DNA of 60,060 nt from Bacteroidales bacterium. GTDB lineage: Bacteria > Bacteroidota > Bacteroidia > Bacteroidales > Bacteroidaceae. The DNA lies in contig SUXN01000014.1 of NCBI GenBank assembly GCA_015060965.1, forward strand, positions 1-60,060. Reading direction: 5' to 3'. The notes beneath the pieces are model-generated. The model saw only the letters and a list, made by a program, of their open reading frames with translations. It made no database searches and had not been told where the DNA came from. Below, piece after piece: positions 16,705-25,139 of this stretch (position 1 is the first letter of the stretch; each line of letters begins with the position of its first letter). Made by a program: the position numbers and the translations under genes.

Positions 16705-17472
16705 ATGGAACTGAACCTTAAAAGACCTATAATATTCTTTGACCTCGAGACCACTGGTGTAGACATTACAAGAGACCGTATCGTTGAGATATGCTACATA
16801 AAAGTCTACCCCGATGGCCGTGAGGTGGAGTACTGCAAGCGCATCAACCCGGGAATGCACATCCCCGAAGGTGCGTCGGCAGTGCACGGCATTTATGACG
16901 AGGATGTGAAGGATTGCCCCCTGTTCAAGGAGGTTGCAAAGGAGATAGCGAACGAGTTCGAGGGATGCGATATCGCAGGCTTCAATTCAAACCGTTTTGA
17001 CCTTCCGCTGCTTGCCGAGGAGTTCCTGCGCGCACAGGTGGATATCGACCTGTCACGTCACAATGCGATAGACGTGCAGGTTCTCTACCACAAGCGCGAG
17101 CCCCGCACCCTTGCTGCTGCACACAAATTCTACTGCGGTACGGAGTTCGACAATGCACACAGTGCGCTTGCCGACACGCGTGCCACATATAATGTGCTCA
17201 AGGCCCAGCTTGACCATTACAGCGACCTTGAGAATGATATGGCAGCTCTCGCAAAAGAGTCTTCCTTTACAAAGAATGTCGATTTTGCAGGGCGCTTTGT
17301 CTATGATGAGAACGGGCGCGAGGTGTTCAACTTCGGTAAGTACAAAGGAATGCCTGTAGATGCGGTGCTCGACCGCGACCCCGGCTATTATGGCTGGATG
17401 ATGAACGGCGAGTTCCCGCTCAATACCAAGCAGGCGCTCACAAGGATAAAACTGCGCGGTCTAAAGAAATAA
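16705..17472 (+). CDS. DnaQ/epsilon-type 3'-5' exonuclease
   Basis: The 255-residue protein has the DEDDh exonuclease motifs: FFDLETTG (Exo I), GFNSNRFDLPLL (Exo II) and NAHSALADTRAT (Exo III, with the His and Asp). After about residue 185 a small C-terminal domain (VFNFGKYKGMPVDAVLDRDPGYYGWMM) resembles the exodeoxyribonuclease X C-terminal domain. It probably proofreads or trims DNA 3' ends. It starts one base after dnaN, which fits a role with the clamp. It could be the replicative proofreading subunit or a general exonuclease; sequence alone does not decide. Confidence 0.88.
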   Translation: MELNLKRPIIFFDLETTGVDITRDRIVEICYIKVYPDGREVEYCKRINPGMHIPEGASAVHGIYDEDVKDCPLFKEVAKEIANEFEGCDIAGFNSNRFDLPLLAEEFLRAQVDIDLSRHNAIDVQVLYHKREPRTLAAAHKFYCGTEFDNAHSALADTRATYNVLKAQLDHYSDLENDMAALAKESSFTKNVDFAGRFVYDENGREVFNFGKYKGMPVDAVLDRDPGYYGWMMNGEFPLNTKQALTRIKLRGLKK

Positions 17473-17504
17473 GAATTGGAAAATCACTTTTTTAACATAT
17501 ACTG

Positions 17505-19589
17505 ATGTTGAAAGGAAAAAAGATAGTACTGGGAGTGACAGGCAGCATTGCTGCATACAAGGCGGCTCTGCTCGTCAGGCTGTTGGTGAAGGAGGGTGCT
17601 GAGGTGCAGGTGGTGATGACCCCAGCGGCAAAGGAGTTCATAACTCCTCTTACACTCTCCACGCTTTCGGGAAGGCCTGTGCTGAGCGAGTTCTTCAATA
17701 GTGACAGCGGTGCATGGAACAGCCACGTGGAGCTCGGACTATGGGCCGATGCCATGATTGTGGCTCCGGCCACAGCCTCTACATTGGGCAAGATGGCTGC
17801 AGGTATTGCCGACAATATGCTCGTTACCACATATCTCTCTATGAAGGCTCCTGTGTTCATCGCTCCGGCCATGGACCTTGATATGTATGCCCATCCGTCG
17901 ACGGTGTGTAACATTGATACGCTCAAAGGTTACGGCAACAGGGTCATTGAGGCTACCGCTGGGGAGCTTGCAAGTCATCTCAGCGGCAAGGGCCGTATGG
18001 AGGAGCCCGAGAATATCGTGAAGGTGCTGAAGGATTTTTTTTTAGCCGGCAGTGAACTCTGCGGCAAGAGAGTCCTTATCACTGCCGGTCCTACATACGA
18101 AAAGATTGACCCTGTGCGCTTCATCGGTAACTACTCGTCGGGCAAGATGGGTTTCGCCATTGCCGAGGAGTGTGCGCGTCGAGGTGCTGACGTGAAGCTT
18201 GTGGCAGGGCCGGTCTCTCTGCCGACACCGCACCCTGCCATCGAGCGCATTGATGTGGAGTCGGCGCGCGAAATGTGTGATGCAGCCACCTCATTGTTCC
18301 CGTCGTGCGACGCGGCCGTCCTCTGTGCGGCAGTGGCCGACTATCGCCCTTCAGTGCAGGCAACGCGCAAGATAAAGCGTACGGCCGACGGAATGACAAT
18401 AGAGCTTGAGGCGAACCCCGATATTGCCGCAACGCTCGGCAAGGCAAAGAGAGAAGGTCAGTGTATGGCCGGCTTTGCTCTTGAGACGAATGACGGCGAG
18501 GAGAATGCGCGTCAGAAACTGCAGAAGAAGAACCTCGATTTTATTGTGCTCAACTCCCTTGAGGACAAAGGTGCCGGCTTTGCCTGTGACACCAACAAGG
18601 TGACGATAATTGACAAGGATGGCAAGAGCGAGTATCCTCTCAAGAGCAAGAAGAGTGTCGCAAAGGATGTTGTCGACTATCTTGTGAAATACATGCTGCT
18701 GATGATGCTATTTCTTGTGCCGGCTACAGCAAGTGCCGATGGTGAGGAGATGAATGCGAGGGTTGTTTTGAATGCATCAAAGATTCAGGGCACGAATACC
18801 GAAGTGTTCACTTTGCTGCAGGATGCTTTAGGGGAATTCGTGAACAACCGCAAATGGACAGGCAACACTTACGAGGAGAATGAGCGTATTGCATGTACAT
18901 TCAACTTTGTGGTGAATTCGTATAAGGACGACGGCTCTTTCGACTGCTCGCTAATGGTACAGGCGATGCGTCCTGTCTATGGCTCGTCGTACAATTCAAT
19001 ACTTTTCAAATACGAAGATCCCAGCATCAAGTTCAGTTATCAGCCCTATGACCGTTTGGAGTTCGTGGAGGATAACCTTGACAACAACCTTACGGCGGTG
19101 ATAGCCTTCTATGTGTATACAATCATAGGTATGGATCTTGACTCTATGGGTGAACTCGGTGGCAGTGAGTTCCTGAACAAGGCACTTACTATTGCCAACA
19201 ATGCCCAGAACCTTGGCGATGCCGGATGGCGTGCAGGTAGTGGCAACAACAACCGTTTTTCCATAATCGACGATTATATGAACGGTGCCATGGAGCCTGT
19301 ACGCAAGCTTATGTATATGTATCACCGTCAAGGACTTGATACCATGTTCGGCAATGCCGATGGTGGCCGCAAGGCTATAACGGAGGGTATTATGCTGTTG
19401 AAGAAGGCATACGAGGACCGCCCGATGGCATATTTTACAAAATTGTTCACGGAGTATAAGGTCGACGAGATTGTGAACGTCTATTCAAAATGTACCCCGG
19501 AGGAGAAAAAAGAGGTGGTGAAGATACTCACTGAGATTAACCCTTCGCTCTCTTCGGAGTGGGACAAGATTACAAAGAACAATAATTGA
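17505..19589 (+). CDS. coaBC: CoaBC fused in frame to an exported DUF4835/PorD-like domain
   Basis: This is one 694-residue frame. Residues 1-190 are CoaC (VLGVTGSIAAYKA, H74 in NSHVELG, VAPATASTLGK, APAMDLDMY, GKGRMEEPEN), the FMN-dependent decarboxylase. Residues 190-393 are CoaB (RVLITAGPTYEKIDPVRFIG, SSGKMGFAIAEE, KIKRTADG, FIVLNSLEDKGAGF), which joins cysteine to 4'-phosphopantothenate. From about residue 394 a signal-peptide-like stretch (VKYMLLMMLFLVPATASA) leads directly into a domain of about 290 residues matching DUF4835 (LNASKIQGTNTEVF, FVNNRKWTGNTYEENERI). In related genomes this is a separate exported protein, named PorD in some annotations. No stop codon separates the parts. An internal start at GTG 18684 or ATG 18693 could still give a separate exported protein. 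recN follows after 7 bases. Confidence 0.88.
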   Translation: MLKGKKIVLGVTGSIAAYKAALLVRLLVKEGAEVQVVMTPAAKEFITPLTLSTLSGRPVLSEFFNSDSGAWNSHVELGLWADAMIVAPATASTLGKMAAGIADNMLVTTYLSMKAPVFIAPAMDLDMYAHPSTVCNIDTLKGYGNRVIEATAGELASHLSGKGRMEEPENIVKVLKDFFLAGSELCGKRVLITAGPTYEKIDPVRFIGNYSSGKMGFAIAEECARRGADVKLVAGPVSLPTPHPAIERIDVESAREMCDAATSLFPSCDAAVLCAAVADYRPSVQATRKIKRTADGMTIELEANPDIAATLGKAKREGQCMAGFALETNDGEENARQKLQKKNLDFIVLNSLEDKGAGFACDTNKVTIIDKDGKSEYPLKSKKSVAKDVVDYLVKYMLLMMLFLVPATASADGEEMNARVVLNASKIQGTNTEVFTLLQDALGEFVNNRKWTGNTYEENERIACTFNFVVNSYKDDGSFDCSLMVQAMRPVYGSSYNSILFKYEDPSIKFSYQPYDRLEFVEDNLDNNLTAVIAFYVYTIIGMDLDSMGELGGSEFLNKALTIANNAQNLGDAGWRAGSGNNNRFSIIDDYMNGAMEPVRKLMYMYHRQGLDTMFGNADGGRKAITEGIMLLKKAYEDRPMAYFTKLFTEYKVDEIVNVYSKCTPEEKKEVVKILTEINPSLSSEWDKITKNNN

Positions 19590-19596
19590 GCGAATA

Positions 19597-21258
19597 ATGC
19601 TGAAGCATATTACTATACGCAACTTTGCACTCATTGAAAAGGTGGAGATTGACTTCCCCGGGGGATTTTCTGTGATCACCGGTGAGACGGGTCACGGAAA
19701 GTCGGTGTTCCTTGGTGCCGTGGCGATGCTCCTTGGCGAGCGTTCCGATGCGAAGGCTATCCGGGATGGTGCCGACAGGTGTGTCATAGAAGGAACCTTC
19801 GATATTTCGGGATTCGGGCTTGAGACTCTCTTTGAGGAGAATGACCTTGACTACGACGCTGAGTGCATAATACGTCGTGAGCTTGCAGCAAGCGGCCGTA
19901 GCCGTGCATTTGTGAATGATACACCTGTCAATGTGTCGGTACTTAAGGAGATCGGTGCGCGTCTGATAGACATCCACTCGCAGCACCAGAATCTGTTGCT
20001 GGGTGACAGGAACTATCAGCTTGGAGTGCTTGACACCATTGCCGGAAACAAGAAACAGTTGCTTGAGTATAAGGAGTGCTACAAGGAGTATACATCTTTG
20101 CAACGTGAACTGGTGGAGCGCAAAGAGGCGCTCGAGGCGAGTCGTCGCGATGAGGAGTGGCTGCGTTTCCAGCTTGACGAGATAGAAGCAGCTGCTCCAA
20201 AGAGCGGTGAGCTTGAGGAACTTGAGCAGGAGCTGCAGGAACTGTCGCATGCCGAGGAGATACAGGCTGCGCTCTACGGTGCCTGCAATGCCATCGACAG
20301 CGATGAACGCAGTATGCTGCAGGCAGTGCGCGAGGCTGCAGCGGCCCTTTCGCGTGTGTCGGCACATTATGCTGCTGCCGGTGAGCTTGCCGACAGGCTC
20401 GAAAGTAATTATATCGAGCTCAAGGACTGCTGTGAGGAGATGCAGCAGCGTGCCGGTCGTGTGCAGTTTGCGCCTGCCCGTCTGGAGTTCGTGGAGAACC
20501 GTGTGGCGCAGATATACTCTCTTTTGAAAAAACACAAGGTAGAGGATGTTGACGGGTTGCTTGCCCTTGCACAGGATTATGCAGCCAAATTGGACAGCAT
20601 AACGAACGGTGATGAGGATATAAAGGAACTGGAGAAACGTATTGCCAAGGTTTGTGAGGAACTCACGGCGATGGCTTACGCGTTGACTGCGGTGCGCAAG
20701 GAGAGTGCTGCGGTACTGCAGGAAAAGATTACGGCGATACTTGTGAATCTTGGTATGCCGAAGATTCGTTTTGAGGTGGATTTCAGGCCCGTTGCAGGCT
20801 TCACCACCACAGGATGTGACAATGTGGTTTTCCTCTTCTCGGCCAACAGCAGCAGTGCTCCGCAACCATTGAGTGATGTCGCCTCGGGCGGTGAGATGGC
20901 GCGTGTCATGCTTGCGCTCAAGTCGCTTATAGCATCGGGCAGCAAACAGCCTACACTCATCTTCGACGAGGTGGATACCGGTGTCTCGGGTATTCTTGCC
21001 GAGCGCATGGGCCGTATAATGCAGCAGATGGCATGCGGTCTCTCTCAGGTAATGAGCATAACACACCTTCCGCAGGTTGCTGCTTTAGGAGCAAACCACT
21101 ACAAGGTGTACAAGGAAGAGACGGCAAAGGGTACTGTAACAAATATTGTCTGTCTTGACGGTGAAGAGCGTGTACGTGAGATTGCGCAGATGATGAGCGG
21201 AGAGCAACTTACCGGGGCTGCCATTGATAATGCAAGGGAACTGCTTGCAAAAGGTTGA
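19597..21258 (+). CDS. recN: DNA repair protein RecN
   Basis: The 553-residue protein is full length. This SMC-like ATPase has N-terminal Walker A GETGHGKS (residues about 29-36), a coiled-coil middle (about 150-340, rich in Glu, Leu and Ala), the signature SDVASGGEMARVMLALK and Walker B TLIFDEVDTGVSG. RecN helps hold broken DNA ends for recombination. The Walker A has His where most RecN proteins have Ala (GETGAGKS). It is 7 bases downstream of the coaBC fusion. Confidence 0.95.
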   Translation: MLKHITIRNFALIEKVEIDFPGGFSVITGETGHGKSVFLGAVAMLLGERSDAKAIRDGADRCVIEGTFDISGFGLETLFEENDLDYDAECIIRRELAASGRSRAFVNDTPVNVSVLKEIGARLIDIHSQHQNLLLGDRNYQLGVLDTIAGNKKQLLEYKECYKEYTSLQRELVERKEALEASRRDEEWLRFQLDEIEAAAPKSGELEELEQELQELSHAEEIQAALYGACNAIDSDERSMLQAVREAAAALSRVSAHYAAAGELADRLESNYIELKDCCEEMQQRAGRVQFAPARLEFVENRVAQIYSLLKKHKVEDVDGLLALAQDYAAKLDSITNGDEDIKELEKRIAKVCEELTAMAYALTAVRKESAAVLQEKITAILVNLGMPKIRFEVDFRPVAGFTTTGCDNVVFLFSANSSSAPQPLSDVASGGEMARVMLALKSLIASGSKQPTLIFDEVDTGVSGILAERMGRIMQQMACGLSQVMSITHLPQVAALGANHYKVYKEETAKGTVTNIVCLDGEERVREIAQMMSGEQLTGAAIDNARELLAKG

Positions 21259-21325
21259 TGACGAGAGAATAGGTGGTTGCAGAAAGTTTGATATTAAATG
21301 ATTTAGAATATATATACCTGTTTTT

Positions 21326-22072
21326 ATGGTAAACACAAATGAAATGATATTCGGCGTACGCGCCGTGCTTGAGGCTCTTGAGGCCGGTAAGGAGATAGAT
21401 AAGATTCTTGTCAAGCGTGACATCCAGAGTGACTTGTCACGTGAACTGTTTGCGGCATTACGCGGCCGCACAATCCCTGTGGTGCGTGTGCCGGTGGAGA
21501 AATTGAACCGCATCACACGAAAGAACCATCAGGGTGTAATAGCATATATCTCGGCAGTGGAGTATGCGCATGTCGATACTCTTGTGCCCACACTCTACGA
21601 GGAGGGCAAGAGCCCGTTGCTGGTTCTGCTTGACGGTATAACCGATGTGCGTAACTTCGGCTCTATTGCACGTACCTGTGACTGTGCCGGCGTAGATGCA
21701 ATTATTCTGCCTGCACATAACAGCGTTACTGTCAATGCCGATGCCGTGAAGACCTCTGCGGGTGCCTTGCATACGCTCCCCGTATGCCGCGAGAAGAACA
21801 TAACAGAGACTCTCAAATATCTGAAGGCTTCGGGTATACGCATCGTATGCGCAACAGAGAAGGGCGACATGAACTATACACAGACAAACTTCACCGAGCC
21901 TGTATGCATTGTGATGGGTGCCGAGGATACCGGTATTCCCCGTGAGCATCTTGCACTCTGCGACGATTGGGTCTCTATCCCTCAGTTCGGTAACATTGAG
22001 TCATTGAATGTATCGGTGGCAACCGGTGTGATCCTTTACGAGGCTGTGCGCCAGCGTCATCTTCAGGACTGA
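21326..22072 (+). CDS. rlmB: 23S rRNA (guanosine-2'-O-)-methyltransferase, RlmB-like (SpoU family)
   Basis: The 248-residue protein has the N-terminal L30e-like substrate-binding domain (IFGVRAVLEALEAGKEIDKILV). The SPOUT knot follows with the three SpoU motifs: DVRNFGSIARTCDCAG (motif 1), CIVMGAEDTGIPREHL (motif 2) and IPQFGNIESLNVSVATGVILYEA (motif 3). It uses S-adenosylmethionine to methylate a ribose in 23S rRNA. The RlmB assignment rests on overall family match. A second SpoU-family gene at 58.8 kb lacks the N-terminal domain. The pseudoprotease gene follows after 6 bases. Confidence 0.9.
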   Translation: MVNTNEMIFGVRAVLEALEAGKEIDKILVKRDIQSDLSRELFAALRGRTIPVVRVPVEKLNRITRKNHQGVIAYISAVEYAHVDTLVPTLYEEGKSPLLVLLDGITDVRNFGSIARTCDCAGVDAIILPAHNSVTVNADAVKTSAGALHTLPVCREKNITETLKYLKASGIRIVCATEKGDMNYTQTNFTEPVCIVMGAEDTGIPREHLALCDDWVSIPQFGNIESLNVSVATGVILYEAVRQRHLQD

Positions 22073-22078
22073 TAAGCT

Positions 22079-23755
22079 ATGAGAAAAGGTATTGTTTTTG
22101 TTATTGCGCTACTGTTTACTGCTGCCATCGGTGTTGCTCAGAAACTGCCCAAGAAGGTTGACAAGGCACGTCAGTCGGTTACAAGCATCCTTACATACAA
22201 TGACGGGGAGCTGAAGGGTGACGGAACGGCTTTCTTTGTGGGTGGCAACGGTGACGTGATGCTTTCGTACATGCTGGCGCGCAAGTCGGACAGCATTGCT
22301 GTCATCGACACTAAAGGTAAGGCACATCCGGTGTTGGGAATAGTAGGTCTGAACAATCTGTATGATTGTGCAAGGGTACGCGTGGCTGCAGAGAAGAAAA
22401 TCCCTTATCTTCCCGTTTGCCACAATGCAGTGCCGGTGGGTGATGAGCTTTATATGCTTTCGTATGGCAAGAAGAACAGCGGTGAGGTAAAGAGAGTGAG
22501 CGTTGCTGCAGTGGATTCGTTCTATTCGCATGCCTATTATACCCTTGACATCAAGATGCAGGAGGCTTATGCATCGCTCCCGCTTGTCAATGCCGACGGT
22601 GAGCTTGTGGCAATCATGCAGCCGATGACTGTGGGCGATACATGCAGCTATGCCATAAGTTCTTCCGTATATGATAAGCTTGTCACAACTTCTGTCACAT
22701 ACGGCAGGGGATGTTATAATGATATGGGTATACGCACTCTTTTGCCCGATGATGAAGAGACGGCGCTCTCCTGTATGTATATGCAGTCGGTGGTTGGTGA
22801 CAGCATTTCGTTCCGCACCACTGTGGACGATTTCATAGCGGCTTTCCCTGGCAGGCACGAGGGTTATATGAGCCGTGCCGAGTATATGGCGGTGTACTGC
22901 CGTGACATGGATGCTGCGGAGGCTGCATGGAAAGAGTCTCTGTCGCGTTCAAAGAATGCCGCAGAAGTGTACTTCAACAAGGCGAAGGTGCTGTATTCCA
23001 TAGTACAGAGCGGCGACACAGTGTCTCACCCTATGCTCAGCAGGGACAATGCTTTTGAGGCCCTGGAAAAGGCTATTGAGCTTGATCCGCAGCCATTGTA
23101 TGTGAACTATAAGGCCGATGCGTTGCTCGAGAACGGCAAGTTTGAGGACGCAAGCGATTGTTATCTGTCGCTTGTGGGTACCACTCTGCACGGGCCTGAT
23201 ATTTATGCCAGGGCATCGCAGTGCCAGGGAGCACTCAAGAACTATGATGTGGCGATTGAACTTATGGACAGTGCCATCAACTGCATAGACGAAGAGGAAC
23301 TGAAGGATGCTTCACCGTATATCCTTACACGTGCCCTGCTCAAATATTCAGCGGAGCGTTACCGTGAGGCAGTTTTCGATTACAACAGGTACGAAGAGAT
23401 TATGGGCGAGGTGCGTAATGCCAACTTCTACTATCTCCGTTCACAGTCCGAGGTTAAGGGCAGGATGTACCAGCAGGCTCTCAATGACCTTGAGCGTGCA
23501 ATATCGATTGAGCCGGGCAATCCCTCTTTCTATCTTGAGAAAGGTCTTTTGTGCTATAAGGTAAATATGCTTGATGAGGGTGCTCTCGCTCTTGAAGACG
23601 CAAAAACGCTTGTTCCCGATGCTCCCGATGTGTACTACATCCTGGGTTGTATATATTCAAAGGCCGGGAACGGCAAACTGGCTGTAGAGAATCTGAAGAA
23701 AGCACAATCATTGGGTCATCCCGATGCTGGGGCCAAGTTGAATGAACTTAAATAG
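22079..23755 (+). CDS. Exported trypsin-fold pseudoprotease with TPR repeats
   Basis: The 558-residue protein has a signal peptide (residues 1-20). Residues about 30-205 keep the shape of a trypsin/DegP-type domain (GDGTAFFVGGNGDVMLSY, LYDCARVRV, SLPLVNADGELVAIMQP). However, the position of the catalytic His appears to be M65, and the usual GNSGGPL is AYASLPL, with Ala at the expected Ser. Only D96 remains in place. Residues about 285-555 form tetratricopeptide repeats (NAFEALEKAIELDPQP, QQALNDLERAISIEPGNP). It therefore probably binds rather than cuts proteins, in the periplasm. Similar degenerate protease-TPR proteins occur in other Bacteroidales. It precedes the Sel1-repeat gene by 10 bases. 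Confidence 0.78.
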   Translation: MRKGIVFVIALLFTAAIGVAQKLPKKVDKARQSVTSILTYNDGELKGDGTAFFVGGNGDVMLSYMLARKSDSIAVIDTKGKAHPVLGIVGLNNLYDCARVRVAAEKKIPYLPVCHNAVPVGDELYMLSYGKKNSGEVKRVSVAAVDSFYSHAYYTLDIKMQEAYASLPLVNADGELVAIMQPMTVGDTCSYAISSSVYDKLVTTSVTYGRGCYNDMGIRTLLPDDEETALSCMYMQSVVGDSISFRTTVDDFIAAFPGRHEGYMSRAEYMAVYCRDMDAAEAAWKESLSRSKNAAEVYFNKAKVLYSIVQSGDTVSHPMLSRDNAFEALEKAIELDPQPLYVNYKADALLENGKFEDASDCYLSLVGTTLHGPDIYARASQCQGALKNYDVAIELMDSAINCIDEEELKDASPYILTRALLKYSAERYREAVFDYNRYEEIMGEVRNANFYYLRSQSEVKGRMYQQALNDLERAISIEPGNPSFYLEKGLLCYKVNMLDEGALALEDAKTLVPDAPDVYYILGCIYSKAGNGKLAVENLKKAQSLGHPDAGAKLNELK

Positions 23756-23765
23756 CGTTGTACTG

Positions 23766-25073
23766 ATGGGAAAGTATGCTGTAGCTGTTTTAATGCTGTT
23801 TGTTTCTGCTCTGTCATTTGCGCAGGACAATGCCTCTGTAGCTCCTCTCTCAAAGGATTCCGCCGACGCCTGCTATCAAAGTGGTGTGGACCTCTTTTCA
23901 GACGGACGTTACGAGGAGGCGGTCATAATGCTCAAGAAGGCCGCAGAGAGCGGCCACGCCGATGCGCAGTATGACTATGGTCTCTGCTGTTTCAACGGCA
24001 ACGGCATAGCGGAGGATAAGGATGAGGCTGTAGTGTGGTTCCGTAAGGCGGCCTTCCAGGGGCTTCCTGTGGCACAGTATACTATGGGTAATTGTTACGA
24101 GTATGGCGATGGTGTGGAGCAGTCGAGCGAGAGTGCGGTGGAATGGTATATGTTGTCCGCGGGTCAGGGTTATGCCGATGCTCAGGCTGCCCTGGGTATA
24201 GCCTACTATAGCGGTGTAGGCGTTGAGCAGGACAATCAGATAGCAGCGGAGTGGTTCCGCCGTGCTGCCGAGCAGGGGAATGCCGATGCACAGTCTTATC
24301 TGGGCACATTCTATGCCAACGGAATAGTGGTGCAGCAGAGTGGCTACAAGGCTGCATTGTGGTATCAGAAAGCTGCTGATCAAGGGCATCCGGAGGGACT
24401 GTACAACCTCGGCTATTGTTATGAGTTTGGTGTCGGAGTCGATTGGGACGAGGATAAGGCTATGGAGCTTTATGAAGCTGCTGCATCGGCAGGTCTTGCG
24501 GTAGCGCAGCTTGATCTTGCGCTGTATTATATTGAACGTGACAATCTCGGCGATGATGAGACTGCTCTTGAATGGCTCTATGCCGCGGTGGCGCAGGATT
24601 ACCCCGATGCCCAATATCTTCTTGGCCGGCTGTATTATGAGGGCCGTATTGTCGGAAAGGATCAGGAGAGGGCTTCAAGGTGGTTTGCTATGGCTGCGGC
24701 TCAGGAGAATACAGAAGCGCAGTGCGACCTGGGTTTCTGCTACCTCACGGGACAGGGTGTCAGGCAGGATGTCGAGATTGCTGTGCGGTGGTTCGTAAAG
24801 GCTGCCGAGCTGGGGAATGTGCGTGCACAGCATAACATTGGTGTATGTTATTATGAGGGACTTGGCCTTGAACAGAGCTATGAAGAGGCTGTGAAGTGGT
24901 TTACATTGGCGGCCGACAAGGGTTATCCTGATTCTGAATATTATCTTGGAGTGTGCTACAACAACGGTCAGGGTGTCGGGAAAAACCGCTCAACGGCGGT
25001 GAAACTGCTGCGTAGGGCAAAAAAAGGTGGTTGCAAAGAGGCCGCCGAAGCCCTGAGGATATTGAGCGAATAG
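23766..25073 (+). CDS. Exported Sel1-repeat protein
   Basis: The 435-residue protein has a signal peptide (MGKYAVAVLMLFVSALSFAQ). About ten to eleven Sel1-like repeats of 36 residues follow (repeating pattern A-WF-KAA-QG--DAQ-LG-CY--G-GV). They cover nearly the whole mature protein and form a curved alpha-solenoid for protein binding. There is no catalytic domain. I start it at the ATG at 23766; an earlier ATG at 23742 overlaps the previous gene. The pairing with the pseudoprotease-TPR gene suggests a shared periplasmic scaffolding role, which is inference only. Confidence 0.85.
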   Translation: MGKYAVAVLMLFVSALSFAQDNASVAPLSKDSADACYQSGVDLFSDGRYEEAVIMLKKAAESGHADAQYDYGLCCFNGNGIAEDKDEAVVWFRKAAFQGLPVAQYTMGNCYEYGDGVEQSSESAVEWYMLSAGQGYADAQAALGIAYYSGVGVEQDNQIAAEWFRRAAEQGNADAQSYLGTFYANGIVVQQSGYKAALWYQKAADQGHPEGLYNLGYCYEFGVGVDWDEDKAMELYEAAASAGLAVAQLDLALYYIERDNLGDDETALEWLYAAVAQDYPDAQYLLGRLYYEGRIVGKDQERASRWFAMAAAQENTEAQCDLGFCYLTGQGVRQDVEIAVRWFVKAAELGNVRAQHNIGVCYYEGLGLEQSYEEAVKWFTLAADKGYPDSEYYLGVCYNNGQGVGKNRSTAVKLLRRAKKGGCKEAAEALRILSE

Positions 25074-25092
25074 TGGATTGTTCACTAATAAG

Positions 25093-25139
25093 TAGGCTGA
25101 CATTCAAGCAATTGCTTGTTGTCAGCCTATATCTTTTTT
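25093..25139 (+). terminator. Terminator of the dnaN-to-Sel1 strand run
   Basis: A 10-bp stem (25093-25102 with 25120-25129) has an inner palindrome and is followed by TATCTTTTTTC. The right arm includes the stop codon of the convergent tilS gene (25127-25129). Confidence 0.8.

Noticed and set aside
19570..21066. A 498-codon minus-strand frame inside recN
   Set aside because: It arises from the high third-position GC of recN; no domain is recognisable.
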